16,810 nt of DNA from CAYSCZ01 sp964429655 (GCA_964429655.1 CAYSCZ010000066.1:1-16810), one strand, 5' to 3'; shown: positions 1 to 8,250, counted from the stretch's first letter. Program-made: numbers and translations. Notes: generated by a model from the letters alone, not told the origin.

Positions 1-1
1 C

Positions 2-79
2 CGTAAAGGACAATCAAATCCACGAAAAGTAGACAAGGGAAATCACAGAGTATTTCCCCAAAACTATAAAACAATATGA
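2..79 (+). CDS. Possible 3' end of an upstream gene (partial)
   Basis: An open frame runs in from the left edge of the window for 25 codons and ends at a TGA. The readable tail is basic and polar (RKGQSNPRKVDKGNHRVFPQ and onward) with no recognisable domain. An open stretch this short can occur by chance, so this is only a candidate C-terminus of a gene that begins outside the window. A competing minus-strand reading cannot be excluded. Confidence 0.2.
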   Translation, partial: RKGQSNPRKVDKGNHRVFPQNYKTI

Positions 80-143
80 GCTTAACTAAACGGCATTGAA
101 TTCAGTTTTAACCTGGAATGCACTTGGATTGTAAGGAAGGTAC

Positions 144-362
144 GTGATAGCAGTAAAAGCTGATAAATGGAGGGAAATTGGAAATGAGATGGTAAATATT
201 GGCTATGCGCTGAGCAATTATTTGGTCGCTGTTTCAGATATTACTGAAAATCTTTTAAATGACTTAAAGGGTGATGGCATTGTAACCGTCATTGAACCAA
301 ATGAAGATCATGAAGTGTTATTTTATACAAGTCATGTGGATGACCGACAAACTATTTGTTAA
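144..362 (+). CDS. Small hypothetical protein, 72 residues
   Basis: This short ORF would start at GTG, preceded three bases earlier by the purine-rich stretch AAGGAAGG, which resembles a ribosome binding site and is why this start is plausible. There is no in-frame ATG upstream before the stop at 132. The product is acidic and soluble-looking (IEPNEDHEV near residues 51-59), with no signal peptide, no membrane segment and no domain that I recognise. It stands alone, with about 200 bp of non-coding DNA downstream. It could be a real orphan gene, a remnant of a longer gene, or a chance ORF; sequence alone does not decide. Confidence 0.35.
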   Translation: MIAVKADKWREIGNEMVNIGYALSNYLVAVSDITENLLNDLKGDGIVTVIEPNEDHEVLFYTSHVDDRQTIC

Positions 363-436
363 TGATAAACCTTGTAATATTTTATTTCTAGAATATATTT
401 AGTATGAATTGGATTTCATTTTTGATAACCAAAACA

Positions 437-475
437 AATTGGGTTGTTCTATATTAGAAATAATTTGACCCAATT
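437..475. repeat. Weak inverted repeat in the 363-561 intergenic gap
   Basis: AATTGGGT (437-444) and its exact complement ACCCAATT (468-475) are separated by 23 bp. The stem is only 8 bp and no T-tract follows, so it is a poor terminator candidate. It could be an operator or chance. The rest of the 199-bp gap upstream of the large secreted protein is AT-rich and shows nothing else that I can support, including no convincing promoter pair. Confidence 0.25.
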
Positions 476-561
476 AAAATACGATTACTACGTTATTAAT
501 ACGTCAGATGGCGAAAACCTACATACCTCCAGATTTGTTAAGTTCAAATTAACTTTAATTA

Positions 562-3435
562 ATGAAATCAATTAAATCCCTGATCGTAATCATACTACTG
601 ATAACTGGTTTTCTTTTGTTATCGGATATTGGCTACGCTACTCACCTGAGAGCCATTGAAATCTCTGCCAGAAAAGTCCCTGGCCAAGGAAACAAATTTA
701 TTTTCACTGTCACTGCATTTCGGGATACACAAGGAGTGGAGTTTGGTAATGGAACTTTCTTTTTTGACATCCTCGGGCAACCTGATCTATTCGATGATGG
801 TCCATTTGATATCAGTGAACCTGTCTTAGTGGAAGAAGAGACTGAAAGATTAACTTTTCAAGTTGAGCATGTTTATGCTGCACCTGGAGATTACATAGTT
901 GCTTACCGTGAAGAAAACAGAAATGCTAACATCAACAATATAAATGATGGGGGATCTGTGGATATTCCATTTTACGTTCAAACTAAGATTACCATCGATC
1001 CAATCATAGGAGAAAATGATACTCCCATTCTTACCGTACCACCAATTGACAGGGGTGCTCAATTTATTAAATTCCTTCATAATCCAGGTGCTTTTGATCC
1101 CGATGGTGATAGCTTATCTTATGAATTCACAATACCCAAACAAGATGCAAATTTTGAAGTTCCCAATTATCGGGATTTAAATGATCCAAGATTTTATCAG
1201 GGCTTTTTCGATACTGGAAATGAAGCACAAAATGGCACCCCGACGCTTACGTTGGATCCTATCACCGGTGACCTGGCTTGGGACGCCCCCGGTTTGATAG
1301 GGGAATATCAAGTGGCATTTGTTGTCAAAGAATGGCGATTTATAAATGGTGTATGGGAACAACTGGGATTTGTAACCCGAGACATGCAGATTATTATTGA
1401 TATGACTGATAGCGAAAGGCCGGAACTCGAGGTGCCTCCTGATATATGTGTCGTGGCTGGATCTTCTATTAATCAGTCTGTTGTTGGCACTGATCCTGAT
1501 GGACAACGAGTTGTAATGGAGGCATTTGGTGGCCCCTTTGAGCTTCCCTCGTCTCCGGCAACGTTTTCACCATTTCCACCAGCAGAACAAAATCCACCCG
1601 CTGTGTTAAGGTTTAACTGGAATACAAATTGTACACACGTCAGACAAAGACCATATCAGGTTGAATTTAAAATATCTGATGTTCCTGACTTAGGTACTGG
1701 CCCCAGCCTTGTGAATTTTGGCACCTGGAATATCCAGGTGGTGGCCCCTGCCCCCGAAGGATTAACTACTTCTGCAAGAAGTGCCAGGTCAATTGAACTT
1801 AACTGGGATAATTATGACTGTGGATCTGCGGATCGAATGCAGATATGGAGAAGGGTAGATAGTTTTGAAATCAACCCGGATAGCTGTGAAGTGGGTATGC
1901 CTGATTTTGCAGGATATGAGCTAATTGATGTGGTGAACATCGATCAAAACAGTTACATCGATGATAGTCAGGGTTTAGGCCTGGATCCGGGCGCACTTTA
2001 TTGTTACCGCCTGGTAGCTCAATTCCCGCAACCCAGAGGCGGTGAAAGTATTGTCTCAGCCGAATCCTGTACCCTCATAGATGCTGATGCTCCGGTAATT
2101 ACAAATGTCGATATTAAAACAACCGGTGAAAATGATGGCATTATTGAAGTAAGATGGACACCACCTTTTGATATTGATTCGGAACAATTTCCACCACCAT
2201 ATTCCTATGAAGTATTGAGGTCCCAAGGGTTTTTGGGTAATCAGGACGTGTCAGTATCAGAGATAATAAGTGACACATTTTTCATCGATGATAACCTCAA
2301 CACCTTAAATCAGGTGTATAATTACACTGTAAGGCTTTTTGATGCAGAAAATAATTTTATTGATACCTCTGCACGAGCTTCATCTGTTCGCTTAGAGTTG
2401 GAAGCATTATTGAATGCTATTGACCTGGAGTGGGAAGCCAAGGTTCCTTGGTCCAACCGTTCACAGGATTATCCCACACATTACATCTATAGAAACGAGG
2501 TAGAAGGGAATGACTCAGATGATTTAGTGTTGATTGATTCGGTTGATGTTAATCTAAGTGGTTTTAATTATTTTGATGATGGAAGTTTTAACGACCAACC
2601 ATTGGATCAGGAGACCATATACTGCTATTTTGTGACCACACGTGGCACCTATGGAAATGAGAGGATCTTGGAACCTTTGTTGAATAGTTCCCAGATTATA
2701 TGTGGACAACCCAATGACCAGGAACCTCCATGCTCTCCACTTGCTTTCAGTCTTGACCCTGATTTTGTTTGTGAAGAATTTCTAACAAATCAAAACTGTA
2801 CATTTAGCGAGTTCTTTAATGAACTGGTTTGGCAAATAGATGATAGTGAAAATTGTGATAATGATCTTTCTCATTTTAATGTGTATTTTTCAGATTTAGG
2901 GGAGGAGGGAACCTTCAGTCTTATAGCTGAGGTAAATGGAACGAGTTTCAGGCATGATAATTTACCTTCATTTAAGGGTTGTTATCAAATATCCGCAGTT
3001 GACAGATCAGGAAATGAAAGTGGGCTTTCCGAAATAGTCTGTAATGATAACTGTCCCAACTTTATCCTGCCGAATGTATTTACACCTAACAATGATGGAA
3101 TAAATGACACATTCACGCCTTTCTTTAACCTGGGTGGCGGAGGTTCTGAAGGTGGAGGAAACTTACCAACCGGTATTGAAGGTTTTGACAACAGTACTTG
3201 TGTCCGGTTTGTTGAAAGGGTTGTGTTTCAGGTATTTAATCGGGATGGAAATGTAATTTTCGACTTTGAATCGGAGGGTGAAAATTCTATCTTAATTGAA
3301 TGGGATGGTACTACCAACGATGGTAATGAATTACCCTCAGGAACATATTTCTATGAAGTTAATGTCACATTTGATGTACTTGATCAATCAAATGCTGAAG
3401 AATCATTTAATGGATGGGTGCAAATACTAAGGTAA
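562..3435 (+). CDS. Large secreted protein with gliding-motility (CHU_C) type IX sorting domain
   Basis: This 957-residue protein is likely exported by Sec and then carried across the outer membrane by the type IX secretion system. A signal peptide is clear: basic MKSIKSL, a hydrophobic core (about 8-20), and a likely cut after DIGYA (residue 26). The mature N-terminus begins THLRAIEI, similar to the start of many Cytophagales gliding-associated proteins. Acidic Ig-like material follows (about 27-390), with DPDGDSLSYEF reminiscent of cadherin-like repeats, then several fibronectin-III-like modules (about 395-830) with scattered cysteines. The last ~125 residues form the CHU_C domain: LPNVFTPNNDGINDTF, then VFQVFNRDGNVIF, WDGTTNDG, LPSGTYFY and a terminal GWVQILR. 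A Gly/Ser-rich insertion (GGGGSEGGG) interrupts the start of this domain. No catalytic domain was recognised, so adhesin, surface-structural or substrate-binding roles are all possible. The domain type and secretion route are well supported; the function is not. Confidence 0.85.
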   Translation: MKSIKSLIVIILLITGFLLLSDIGYATHLRAIEISARKVPGQGNKFIFTVTAFRDTQGVEFGNGTFFFDILGQPDLFDDGPFDISEPVLVEEETERLTFQVEHVYAAPGDYIVAYREENRNANINNINDGGSVDIPFYVQTKITIDPIIGENDTPILTVPPIDRGAQFIKFLHNPGAFDPDGDSLSYEFTIPKQDANFEVPNYRDLNDPRFYQGFFDTGNEAQNGTPTLTLDPITGDLAWDAPGLIGEYQVAFVVKEWRFINGVWEQLGFVTRDMQIIIDMTDSERPELEVPPDICVVAGSSINQSVVGTDPDGQRVVMEAFGGPFELPSSPATFSPFPPAEQNPPAVLRFNWNTNCTHVRQRPYQVEFKISDVPDLGTGPSLVNFGTWNIQVVAPAPEGLTTSARSARSIELNWDNYDCGSADRMQIWRRVDSFEINPDSCEVGMPDFAGYELIDVVNIDQNSYIDDSQGLGLDPGALYCYRLVAQFPQPRGGESIVSAESCTLIDADAPVITNVDIKTTGENDGIIEVRWTPPFDIDSEQFPPPYSYEVLRSQGFLGNQDVSVSEIISDTFFIDDNLNTLNQVYNYTVRLFDAENNFIDTSARASSVRLELEALLNAIDLEWEAKVPWSNRSQDYPTHYIYRNEVEGNDSDDLVLIDSVDVNLSGFNYFDDGSFNDQPLDQETIYCYFVTTRGTYGNERILEPLLNSSQIICGQPNDQEPPCSPLAFSLDPDFVCEEFLTNQNCTFSEFFNELVWQIDDSENCDNDLSHFNVYFSDLGEEGTFSLIAEVNGTSFRHDNLPSFKGCYQISAVDRSGNESGLSEIVCNDNCPNFILPNVFTPNNDGINDTFTPFFNLGGGGSEGGGNLPTGIEGFDNSTCVRFVERVVFQVFNRDGNVIFDFESEGENSILIEWDGTTNDGNELPSGTYFYEVNVTFDVLDQSNAEESFNGWVQILR

Positions 3436-3836
3436 AAAATGATGCCATCATCTTTTTTGATGGAGTATGTAACCTGTGCAATGGAGCTGTGAACTTTATC
3501 ATCGACCGTGACAGGGATAATAAATTCAAATTTGCCTCATTGCAAAATGAGGTGTCATCAGAGATATTGAGTGGTTTTCAGGTCAATCCATTAAACCTTG
3601 AAAGTATCGTTTTATTAAAAAATGACCATGTTTATGATAAAAGCGATGCAGCTATAGAAATTTCAAAAGACCTATCGGGTTTATGGTCCTTTCTCTATTT
3701 TTTTAAAGTAATTCCTAAGCCGATTAGAGATTATTTTTATAAAATAATTGCCAATAATCGATATAAATGGTTTGGTAAAAAAGATACATGCAGGATACCC
3801 ACACCTGAGTTAAGAAAAAAATTTTTGGACAAATAA
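3414..3836 (+). CDS. DCC-family (DUF393) thiol-disulfide oxidoreductase-like protein
   Basis: This 140-residue cytosolic protein carries the family signature near its N-terminus: FFDGVCNLC, with D16, C19 and C22 forming the D-x-x-C-x-x-C motif. It also has the usual C-terminal block, RYKWFGKKDTCRIPTPEL, with a third cysteine at 126. The family has a thioredoxin-like fold and is presumed to handle thiol-disulfide exchange, but its substrates are poorly defined. The start is the only in-frame ATG before the motif and lies inside the preceding gene, giving a 22-bp overlap and suggesting translational coupling with the secreted protein. An ATG at 3439 is out of frame. There is no signal peptide. 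Length is normal for the family. Identity is confident; the specific partner is unknown. Confidence 0.9.
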   Translation: MGANTKVKNDAIIFFDGVCNLCNGAVNFIIDRDRDNKFKFASLQNEVSSEILSGFQVNPLNLESIVLLKNDHVYDKSDAAIEISKDLSGLWSFLYFFKVIPKPIRDYFYKIIANNRYKWFGKKDTCRIPTPELRKKFLDK

Positions 3837-3869
3837 GTTTTGACCTAGTTTTGGCAGGAAATAATATTT

Positions 3870-4742
3870 ATGAAAGCATATTTATTTCCAGGGCAAGGCG
3901 CTCAGTTCGTAGGTATGGGCAAAAACCTTATTGATGAAAGGAGTGAGGCCAATGATTACTTTTCAAAAGCTGAAGAAATACTTGAATTTTCCATCTCCTC
4001 AATAATGTTCCATGGTTCTGAAGAAGAATTAAAACAAACACGGGTTACTCAACCGGCTATTTTTTTAACCTCAGTGGTTGATGCCTTAACTAGTAATAAT
4101 TTTAACCCGGCAATGGTTGCTGGCCATTCATTAGGCGAGTTTTCCGCTTTAGTTGCTTCAGAAGCACTTAGTTTTAAAGATGGTTTGACTCTGGTATCTA
4201 AACGTGCTATGGCCATGCAGGAGGCTTGTGAAAAAGTACCTTCATCAATGGCTGCAGTTATTGGATTGGGTGATGATGTCGTGGAACAGATTTGTAAAAA
4301 TATTGAGGAAGTTGTGGTTCCTGCAAATTATAATTGTCCCGGCCAGTTAGTAATATCAGGTTCAAACGCAGGCATTGATATGGCATGTGAAAAATTAAAG
4401 GAAGCAGGTGCAAAACGTGCTATAAAATTGCCTGTTGGTGGTGCATTTCATTCACCTTTAATGGACATTGCTAAAAATAAACTTAAGGAAGCCATCGAAG
4501 CAACCACTTTTAACAGGGCGAAATGTTCTGTATTCCAAAATATTGATGCCTTACCTCATACAGAACCTGATGAGATCAAGCAAAATTTAATAGCTCAACT
4601 TACCGCGCCTGTACGGTGGACGCAAACCATTGAAAATATGATTGCTCGGGGAGTTGACGAATTTATTGAACCTGCACCTGGTAAAGTGCTTCAGGGTTTG
4701 GTAAAGAAGATTGATAGAAGTGTGAAGTTTTCTTCATTGTAA
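3870..4742 (+). CDS. fabD: Malonyl-CoA:ACP transacylase FabD
   Basis: This 290-residue enzyme moves the malonyl group from CoA to acyl carrier protein, supplying the extender unit for type II fatty-acid synthesis in the cytosol. The family signature is complete: LFPGQGAQFVGMG at residues 5-17, the nucleophile elbow GHSLGE with S87 as the acyl-enzyme serine, R112 in KRAMAMQ as the likely carboxylate-binding arginine, NYNCPGQLVISG at 153-164, and the catalytic histidine H194 in GGAFHSPLM. Length is close to the usual 290-310. The ATG is preceded by a weak purine stretch (CAGGAAA). It is the lone fatty-acid gene here; the usual fabH, fabG, acpP and fabF neighbours are absent. It lies 33 bp after the DCC gene and may be cotranscribed with it. 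Confidence 0.96.
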   Translation: MKAYLFPGQGAQFVGMGKNLIDERSEANDYFSKAEEILEFSISSIMFHGSEEELKQTRVTQPAIFLTSVVDALTSNNFNPAMVAGHSLGEFSALVASEALSFKDGLTLVSKRAMAMQEACEKVPSSMAAVIGLGDDVVEQICKNIEEVVVPANYNCPGQLVISGSNAGIDMACEKLKEAGAKRAIKLPVGGAFHSPLMDIAKNKLKEAIEATTFNRAKCSVFQNIDALPHTEPDEIKQNLIAQLTAPVRWTQTIENMIARGVDEFIEPAPGKVLQGLVKKIDRSVKFSSL

Positions 4743-4748
4743 TTTTTT

Positions 4749-4895
4749 ATGAGAATAAACAGTCTGTCCAAACTTCTCACAATTTTCACGCTTGGAGTGT
4801 TGATTTTTGTTCAATGCAGTTCCCCTCCTCAAAAAAGTCGAAAAGGCAAAATAAAAAAAGATAAACCTATACCGTGTCCTGTTAAAGATTGCTAA
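4749..4895 (+). CDS. Small lipoprotein-like, lysine/cysteine-containing protein, 48 residues
   Basis: An ATG six bases after the fabD stop opens a 48-codon frame ending in TAATG, so its stop shares one base with the cmk start. The product begins MRINSLSKLL and has a hydrophobic core (TIFTLGVLIF) ending in VQCSSPP, which resembles a lipoprotein signal with C23 as the acylated cysteine. The lipobox is not ideal, since residues -2 and -1 are V and Q. The mature part is short and basic (QKSRKGKIKKDKP) and ends IPCPVKDC, a C-x-x-x-x-C pair at the C-terminus. The tight packing between fabD and cmk, the signal-like start and the patterned tail argue for a real gene that length cut-offs would miss. 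Function unknown; cell-envelope location is inferred. Confidence 0.7.
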   Translation: MRINSLSKLLTIFTLGVLIFVQCSSPPQKSRKGKIKKDKPIPCPVKDC

Positions 4896-5578
4896 TGAAA
4901 AAAATTATAATCGCAATAGATGGATATTCGGCGTGTGGCAAAAGCACTACAGCAAAGTTGGTTGCAAGAGCTTTGAACTATAATTATATTGATACAGGTG
5001 CCATGTATCGGTGTGTAACGCTTTACTTCAATGAAAATGACATTAGGTGTGATGATCCGGATGTCTTATCTGAAGCACTGCAGCAGATCAAAATAAACTT
5101 CAGATATAATCCAGACACTGATTTAAACGAGACCTATTTAAATGGTCGATCCGTAGAGGATAGCATCCGTGCCATGGATGTCTCGAAGCGTGTGAGTGAA
5201 GTCAGCGCTTTAAAAATTGTAAGGGAAGAAATGGTTAAGCAGCAAAGACAAATGGGTGAGCAAAAAGGTGTTGTTATGGATGGTAGGGACATTGGTACGG
5301 TTGTATTCCCAAAAGCAGAGCTGAAAGTATTCATGACCGCTGATTTTAATACCAGGGCAGAACGAAGATTGGCTGAATTGCATCAAAAAGGTCATCATGC
5401 AAATTTTAATGAAGTAAAAGAAAATCTTATACGCAGAGATCTTATTGACACACAAAGAAAAGAGAGCCCTTTAAGAAAGCATGACCAGGCTATGGTCGTA
5501 GATTCTTCTAATATAACCATAAAAGAACAAGTGCGTCAAATACTCGAAAAGGTAAAAGTTATTATCGATGACTTGTAG
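4895..5578 (+). CDS. cmk: Cytidylate (CMP/dCMP) kinase
   Basis: This enzyme phosphorylates CMP and dCMP to their diphosphates with ATP, feeding RNA, DNA and CDP-lipid synthesis. Visible hallmarks are the P-loop AIDGYSACGKST (residues 7-18, a form common in Bacteroidota), DTGAMYR (about 34-40) for nucleotide-monophosphate binding, and MDGRDIGTVVFP in the middle, followed by an Arg-rich lid region (RAERRLAEL). The length of 227 residues is typical. I choose the ATG at 4895, which overlaps the preceding stop codon as TAATG. A TTG six bases earlier is in frame but would only add two residues and gives no better context. The overlap implies coupling to the small lipoprotein gene. Confidence 0.96.
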   Translation: MKKIIIAIDGYSACGKSTTAKLVARALNYNYIDTGAMYRCVTLYFNENDIRCDDPDVLSEALQQIKINFRYNPDTDLNETYLNGRSVEDSIRAMDVSKRVSEVSALKIVREEMVKQQRQMGEQKGVVMDGRDIGTVVFPKAELKVFMTADFNTRAERRLAELHQKGHHANFNEVKENLIRRDLIDTQRKESPLRKHDQAMVVDSSNITIKEQVRQILEKVKVIIDDL

Positions 5579-5649
5579 CGGATTTCAGACTGAATGAACC
5601 TATAATTTTGGATAATTAAGACAAACATTTCTTTTGATCTTTTTTTTTT

Positions 5650-5657
5650 TATTTTTG
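5650..5657 (+). promoter_or_regulatory. Candidate Bacteroidota -7 box ahead of nqrA
   Basis: TATTTTTG matches the TAnnTTTG consensus of the primary sigma factor in Bacteroidota. It sits just after a T-rich run, about 35 bp before the nqrA ATG, predicting a short leader. A matching TTG at the expected -33 distance is not convincing (the nearest, 5634-5636, is too close). A second TAnnTTTG-like match, TAATTTTG at 5603-5610, also lacks a good partner. This is the only sizeable gap (113 bp) ahead of the nqr operon, so a promoter is expected here. Confidence 0.4.
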
Positions 5658-5691
5658 CTATCATCACGTAGAATAGTACTTCGCTTAAAGC

Positions 5692-7053
5692 ATGTCTAAA
5701 AACATCAAACTAAAAAAAGGATTTAAAATAGACCTGGCCGGTAAGGCCAAGGAAATTCTTAATGAGAATGTTCGTCCGGATGTATTCGCATTAAAGCCTA
5801 CTGACTTTATTGGAATGACCAGGCCAAAAGTCAAAGTTGCTGAGGGGGATATCGTTAGGGCAGGTACTCCGCTTCTATTAGACAAATTGCAGCCGGATAT
5901 TAATTATTGCGCTCCCGTAAGCGGAGAAGTCGTAGAAGTTAAAAGAGGCGCTAAGCGCAAGCTACTAGAAATTAAAATAGTTGCAGACAAAGAGATTGAG
6001 TATGTGCAGGGTGAAAAGTACTCTATGTCAGATATTAAAAACCTGAAACCAGAGGAAATAAAATCTATAATAGCCAATGGAGGGGCATGGCCGCAAATCA
6101 TACAAAGACCTTACGGTATTGTTGCCGACATTAAGGATACCCCGAAATCCATTTTTATATCAGGTTTTGACTCAAGCCCATTAGCGCCTAATTATAATTT
6201 TATCTTAAAAGATAGTATAGAATCTTTCAGGCAGGGTATTGAAGTTCTCTCCAAGTTAACAAATGGTAATATTTATGTTAATTTGGATGGGGAAAGTGAG
6301 GTACCTTCCGTATACAGTAATTTAAATGGCGTCCAACTAAATAAATTTTCCGGGCCCCACCCCTCGGGAAATGTTGGTGTTCAAATTCATCATCTGGACC
6401 CCATTAATAAAGGAGATATCATTTGGACAATCAATCCATATGGCGTTGCTCAAATAGGTAAGTTGTTTATCGAAGGAATTTTTGATGCTTCAAAAATCAT
6501 AGCACTAACAGGATCAGAGGTAAAAGAACCAAAGTATTATAAAACATACATCGGAGCCCCCGTCAGGAATTTCACTGAGGGTAATCTTATCGCTGAAAAT
6601 GTGCGATATATATCCGGTAATGTGTTGACCGGAGAAAATATAGGTAAAGAAGGCTTCCTGGGTTTTTATCATCACCAGTTTACAGTTATTCCGGAAGGCG
6701 ATTACTATGAGTTTCTAGGATGGTTGAAGCCAACAACCAGTAAGCTCAGTTTTAGTAAAGCATTAGGATTACTTTCATTTCTGAATAATAAAGAATTTAA
6801 ATTAGATACTAATACAAGAGGGGAAAAGCGAGCATTTGTTCAAACGGGAGTATTTGAAAAAGTGCTGCCAATGGATATATTGCCAACCCATCTTTTAAAA
6901 GCTATTATGGCTAATGATTATGATGAGATGGAGGCCTTAGGTATCTATGAAGTCATCGAAGAAGATTTAGCATTATGTGAATTTGTAGATGTTTCAAAAC
7001 ATGATGTTCAACAAATAATTAGAGAAGGTATAAATCTAATTAAAGAAAGCTAA
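5692..7053 (+). CDS. nqrA: Na+-translocating NADH:quinone reductase subunit A
   Basis: NqrA is the peripheral cytoplasmic subunit of the Na+-NQR respiratory pump, which couples NADH oxidation and quinone reduction to Na+ export. It carries no covalent flavin of its own. At 453 residues it matches the family length. The N-terminus KLKKGFKIDLAGKA, the segment GMTRPKVKVAEGDIVRAG with the following CAPVSGEVVEVKRGAKRK (a barrel-sandwich fold as in RnfC), and GFDSSPLAPNYNF around residue 160 are typical. No signal peptide or membrane segment is present. It is the first gene of nqrABCDE; its TAA is followed directly by the nqrB ATG. The ATG chosen has no Shine-Dalgarno sequence, which is usual in this phylum. 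Confidence 0.96.
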   Translation: MSKNIKLKKGFKIDLAGKAKEILNENVRPDVFALKPTDFIGMTRPKVKVAEGDIVRAGTPLLLDKLQPDINYCAPVSGEVVEVKRGAKRKLLEIKIVADKEIEYVQGEKYSMSDIKNLKPEEIKSIIANGGAWPQIIQRPYGIVADIKDTPKSIFISGFDSSPLAPNYNFILKDSIESFRQGIEVLSKLTNGNIYVNLDGESEVPSVYSNLNGVQLNKFSGPHPSGNVGVQIHHLDPINKGDIIWTINPYGVAQIGKLFIEGIFDASKIIALTGSEVKEPKYYKTYIGAPVRNFTEGNLIAENVRYISGNVLTGENIGKEGFLGFYHHQFTVIPEGDYYEFLGWLKPTTSKLSFSKALGLLSFLNNKEFKLDTNTRGEKRAFVQTGVFEKVLPMDILPTHLLKAIMANDYDEMEALGIYEVIEEDLALCEFVDVSKHDVQQIIREGINLIKES

Positions 7054-8250
7054 ATGGAATTTGTAAGAAAGTTACTAGACAAACAGAAACCGATGTTCGA
7101 AAAAGGTGGTAAACTTGAAAAATTTTACTACCTCTTTGAAGCTGGGGAAACATTTTTGTTTTCCCCGAATTCAACGGCGGGAAAGAAAGGTACTCAAATC
7201 AGGGATGCAGTCGACCTTAAGCGATTGATGATTACTGTTGTCATTGCTATGGTACCATGTCTGATTTTTGGAATGTGGAATGTTGGACATCAACATTTCA
7301 TTGCGACGGGAGTAGATGCGACCTTGCTAGACAAATTTATAGTAGGTCTTAAAGTTACTATCCCCATCATCATAGTATCTTATGCTGCAGGGGGATTGGT
7401 GGAAGTTGTATTTGCTGTAATTAGAAAACACCCTATTAATGAGGGATTCCTAGTTACCGGTCTATTGGTTCCATTAGTAATGCCTCCAACTATTCCTTTA
7501 TGGCAGGTTGGATTGGCTAACATATTTGCTGTTGTTATTGCAAAGGAAGCTTTTGGAGGTACAGGTATGAATGTTTTAAATGTTGCACTAACGGCAAGGG
7601 TATTTCTATATTTTGCATATCCATCCCAAATTTCGGGCGAGGTATGGACTTATCTGGGCGATAAGCAACCGATAGATACATATTCCGGAGCAACTGCATT
7701 AGCAATTGGCTCCTCAGCTGTTGATAATCCAGCTGCCGAACCGATCACTTCCCAATATCAAGAAGCCTGGTATGCCGGAATGTTTGATTATTGGAATATG
7801 TTTTGGGGATCTATCCCCGGAAGTATAGGTGAGACATCAACGCTTATGTGTTTAATTGGTGCCGCGATTTTGATTTTTACCGGTGTAGGCAGTTGGAAAA
7901 TTATTGTAAGTGTCTTTGCCGGAGCATATGTCATGGGTAGCATTTTTAATTTGATCGGAGCTAATGAATTTATGTTGCTTCCCGCACACTATCACTGGGT
8001 TGTCGGTGGCTTAGCTTTTGGAGCGGTTTTTATGGCTACGGATCCTGTTTCAGCAGCACAAACAGAAAGAGGCAAGTGGATATACGGATTTATGATTGGA
8101 ATAATAACAGTTGTAATAAGGATTTTTAATCCGGCCTATCCTGAAGGAATCATGTTAGCAGTTTTATTTATGAACGTTTTTGCTCCACTTATTGATTATT
8201 ATGTAGTAGGAGCTAATAAAAAAAGGAGGTTACAACGTGCGACAGTCTAA
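7054..8250 (+). CDS. nqrB: Na+-translocating NADH:quinone reductase subunit B (covalent FMN)
   Basis: NqrB is the large membrane subunit of Na+-NQR, carrying covalent FMN and contributing to the Na+ path and quinone reduction. The 398-residue protein has a hydrophilic N-terminal arm (about 1-55) followed by many membrane segments. The ApbE flavinylation motif D-x-x-S-G-A-T is intact as DTYSGAT, with T214 as the predicted FMN-threonine. Other landmarks are GFLVTGLLVPLVMPPTIPLW (131-150), KEAFGGTGMNVLN (164-176) and ARVFLYFAYPSQISG (181-195). It starts immediately after nqrA. Its last codons (KKRRLQRATV) contain the strong ribosome-binding site of nqrC and overlap that gene by 14 bp. Confidence 0.97.
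   Translation: MEFVRKLLDKQKPMFEKGGKLEKFYYLFEAGETFLFSPNSTAGKKGTQIRDAVDLKRLMITVVIAMVPCLIFGMWNVGHQHFIATGVDATLLDKFIVGLKVTIPIIIVSYAAGGLVEVVFAVIRKHPINEGFLVTGLLVPLVMPPTIPLWQVGLANIFAVVIAKEAFGGTGMNVLNVALTARVFLYFAYPSQISGEVWTYLGDKQPIDTYSGATALAIGSSAVDNPAAEPITSQYQEAWYAGMFDYWNMFWGSIPGSIGETSTLMCLIGAAILIFTGVGSWKIIVSVFAGAYVMGSIFNLIGANEFMLLPAHYHWVVGGLAFGAVFMATDPVSAAQTERGKWIYGFMIGIITVVIRIFNPAYPEGIMLAVLFMNVFAPLIDYYVVGANKKRRLQRATV
8221..8230 (+). promoter_or_regulatory. Strong Shine-Dalgarno site that fixes the nqrC GTG start
   Basis: AAAAGGAGGT lies within the end of nqrB, six bases before the GTG at 8237. It is a near-complete anti-16S match, rare for Bacteroidota, and supports a GTG start for nqrC and independent loading of ribosomes at this junction. 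Confidence 0.75.

Noticed and set aside
850..1506. Two minus-strand open frames (76 and 109 codons) opposite the large secreted protein
   Set aside because: They lie wholly opposite a well-supported gene with a signal peptide and a recognisable C-terminal domain, have no recognisable domain of their own, and resemble antisense shadows.
4889..4894. TTG at 4889 as the cmk start
   Set aside because: The ATG at 4895 gives a family-like MKKIIIAIDGYS beginning and a TAATG overlap; the TTG adds only two residues and lies inside the upstream gene.
5603..5610. TAATTTTG as the main nqr promoter box
   Set aside because: It matches TAnnTTTG but has no TTG at a suitable upstream distance and would give a leader about 35 bases longer; the box at 5650 is slightly preferred, though neither is proven.
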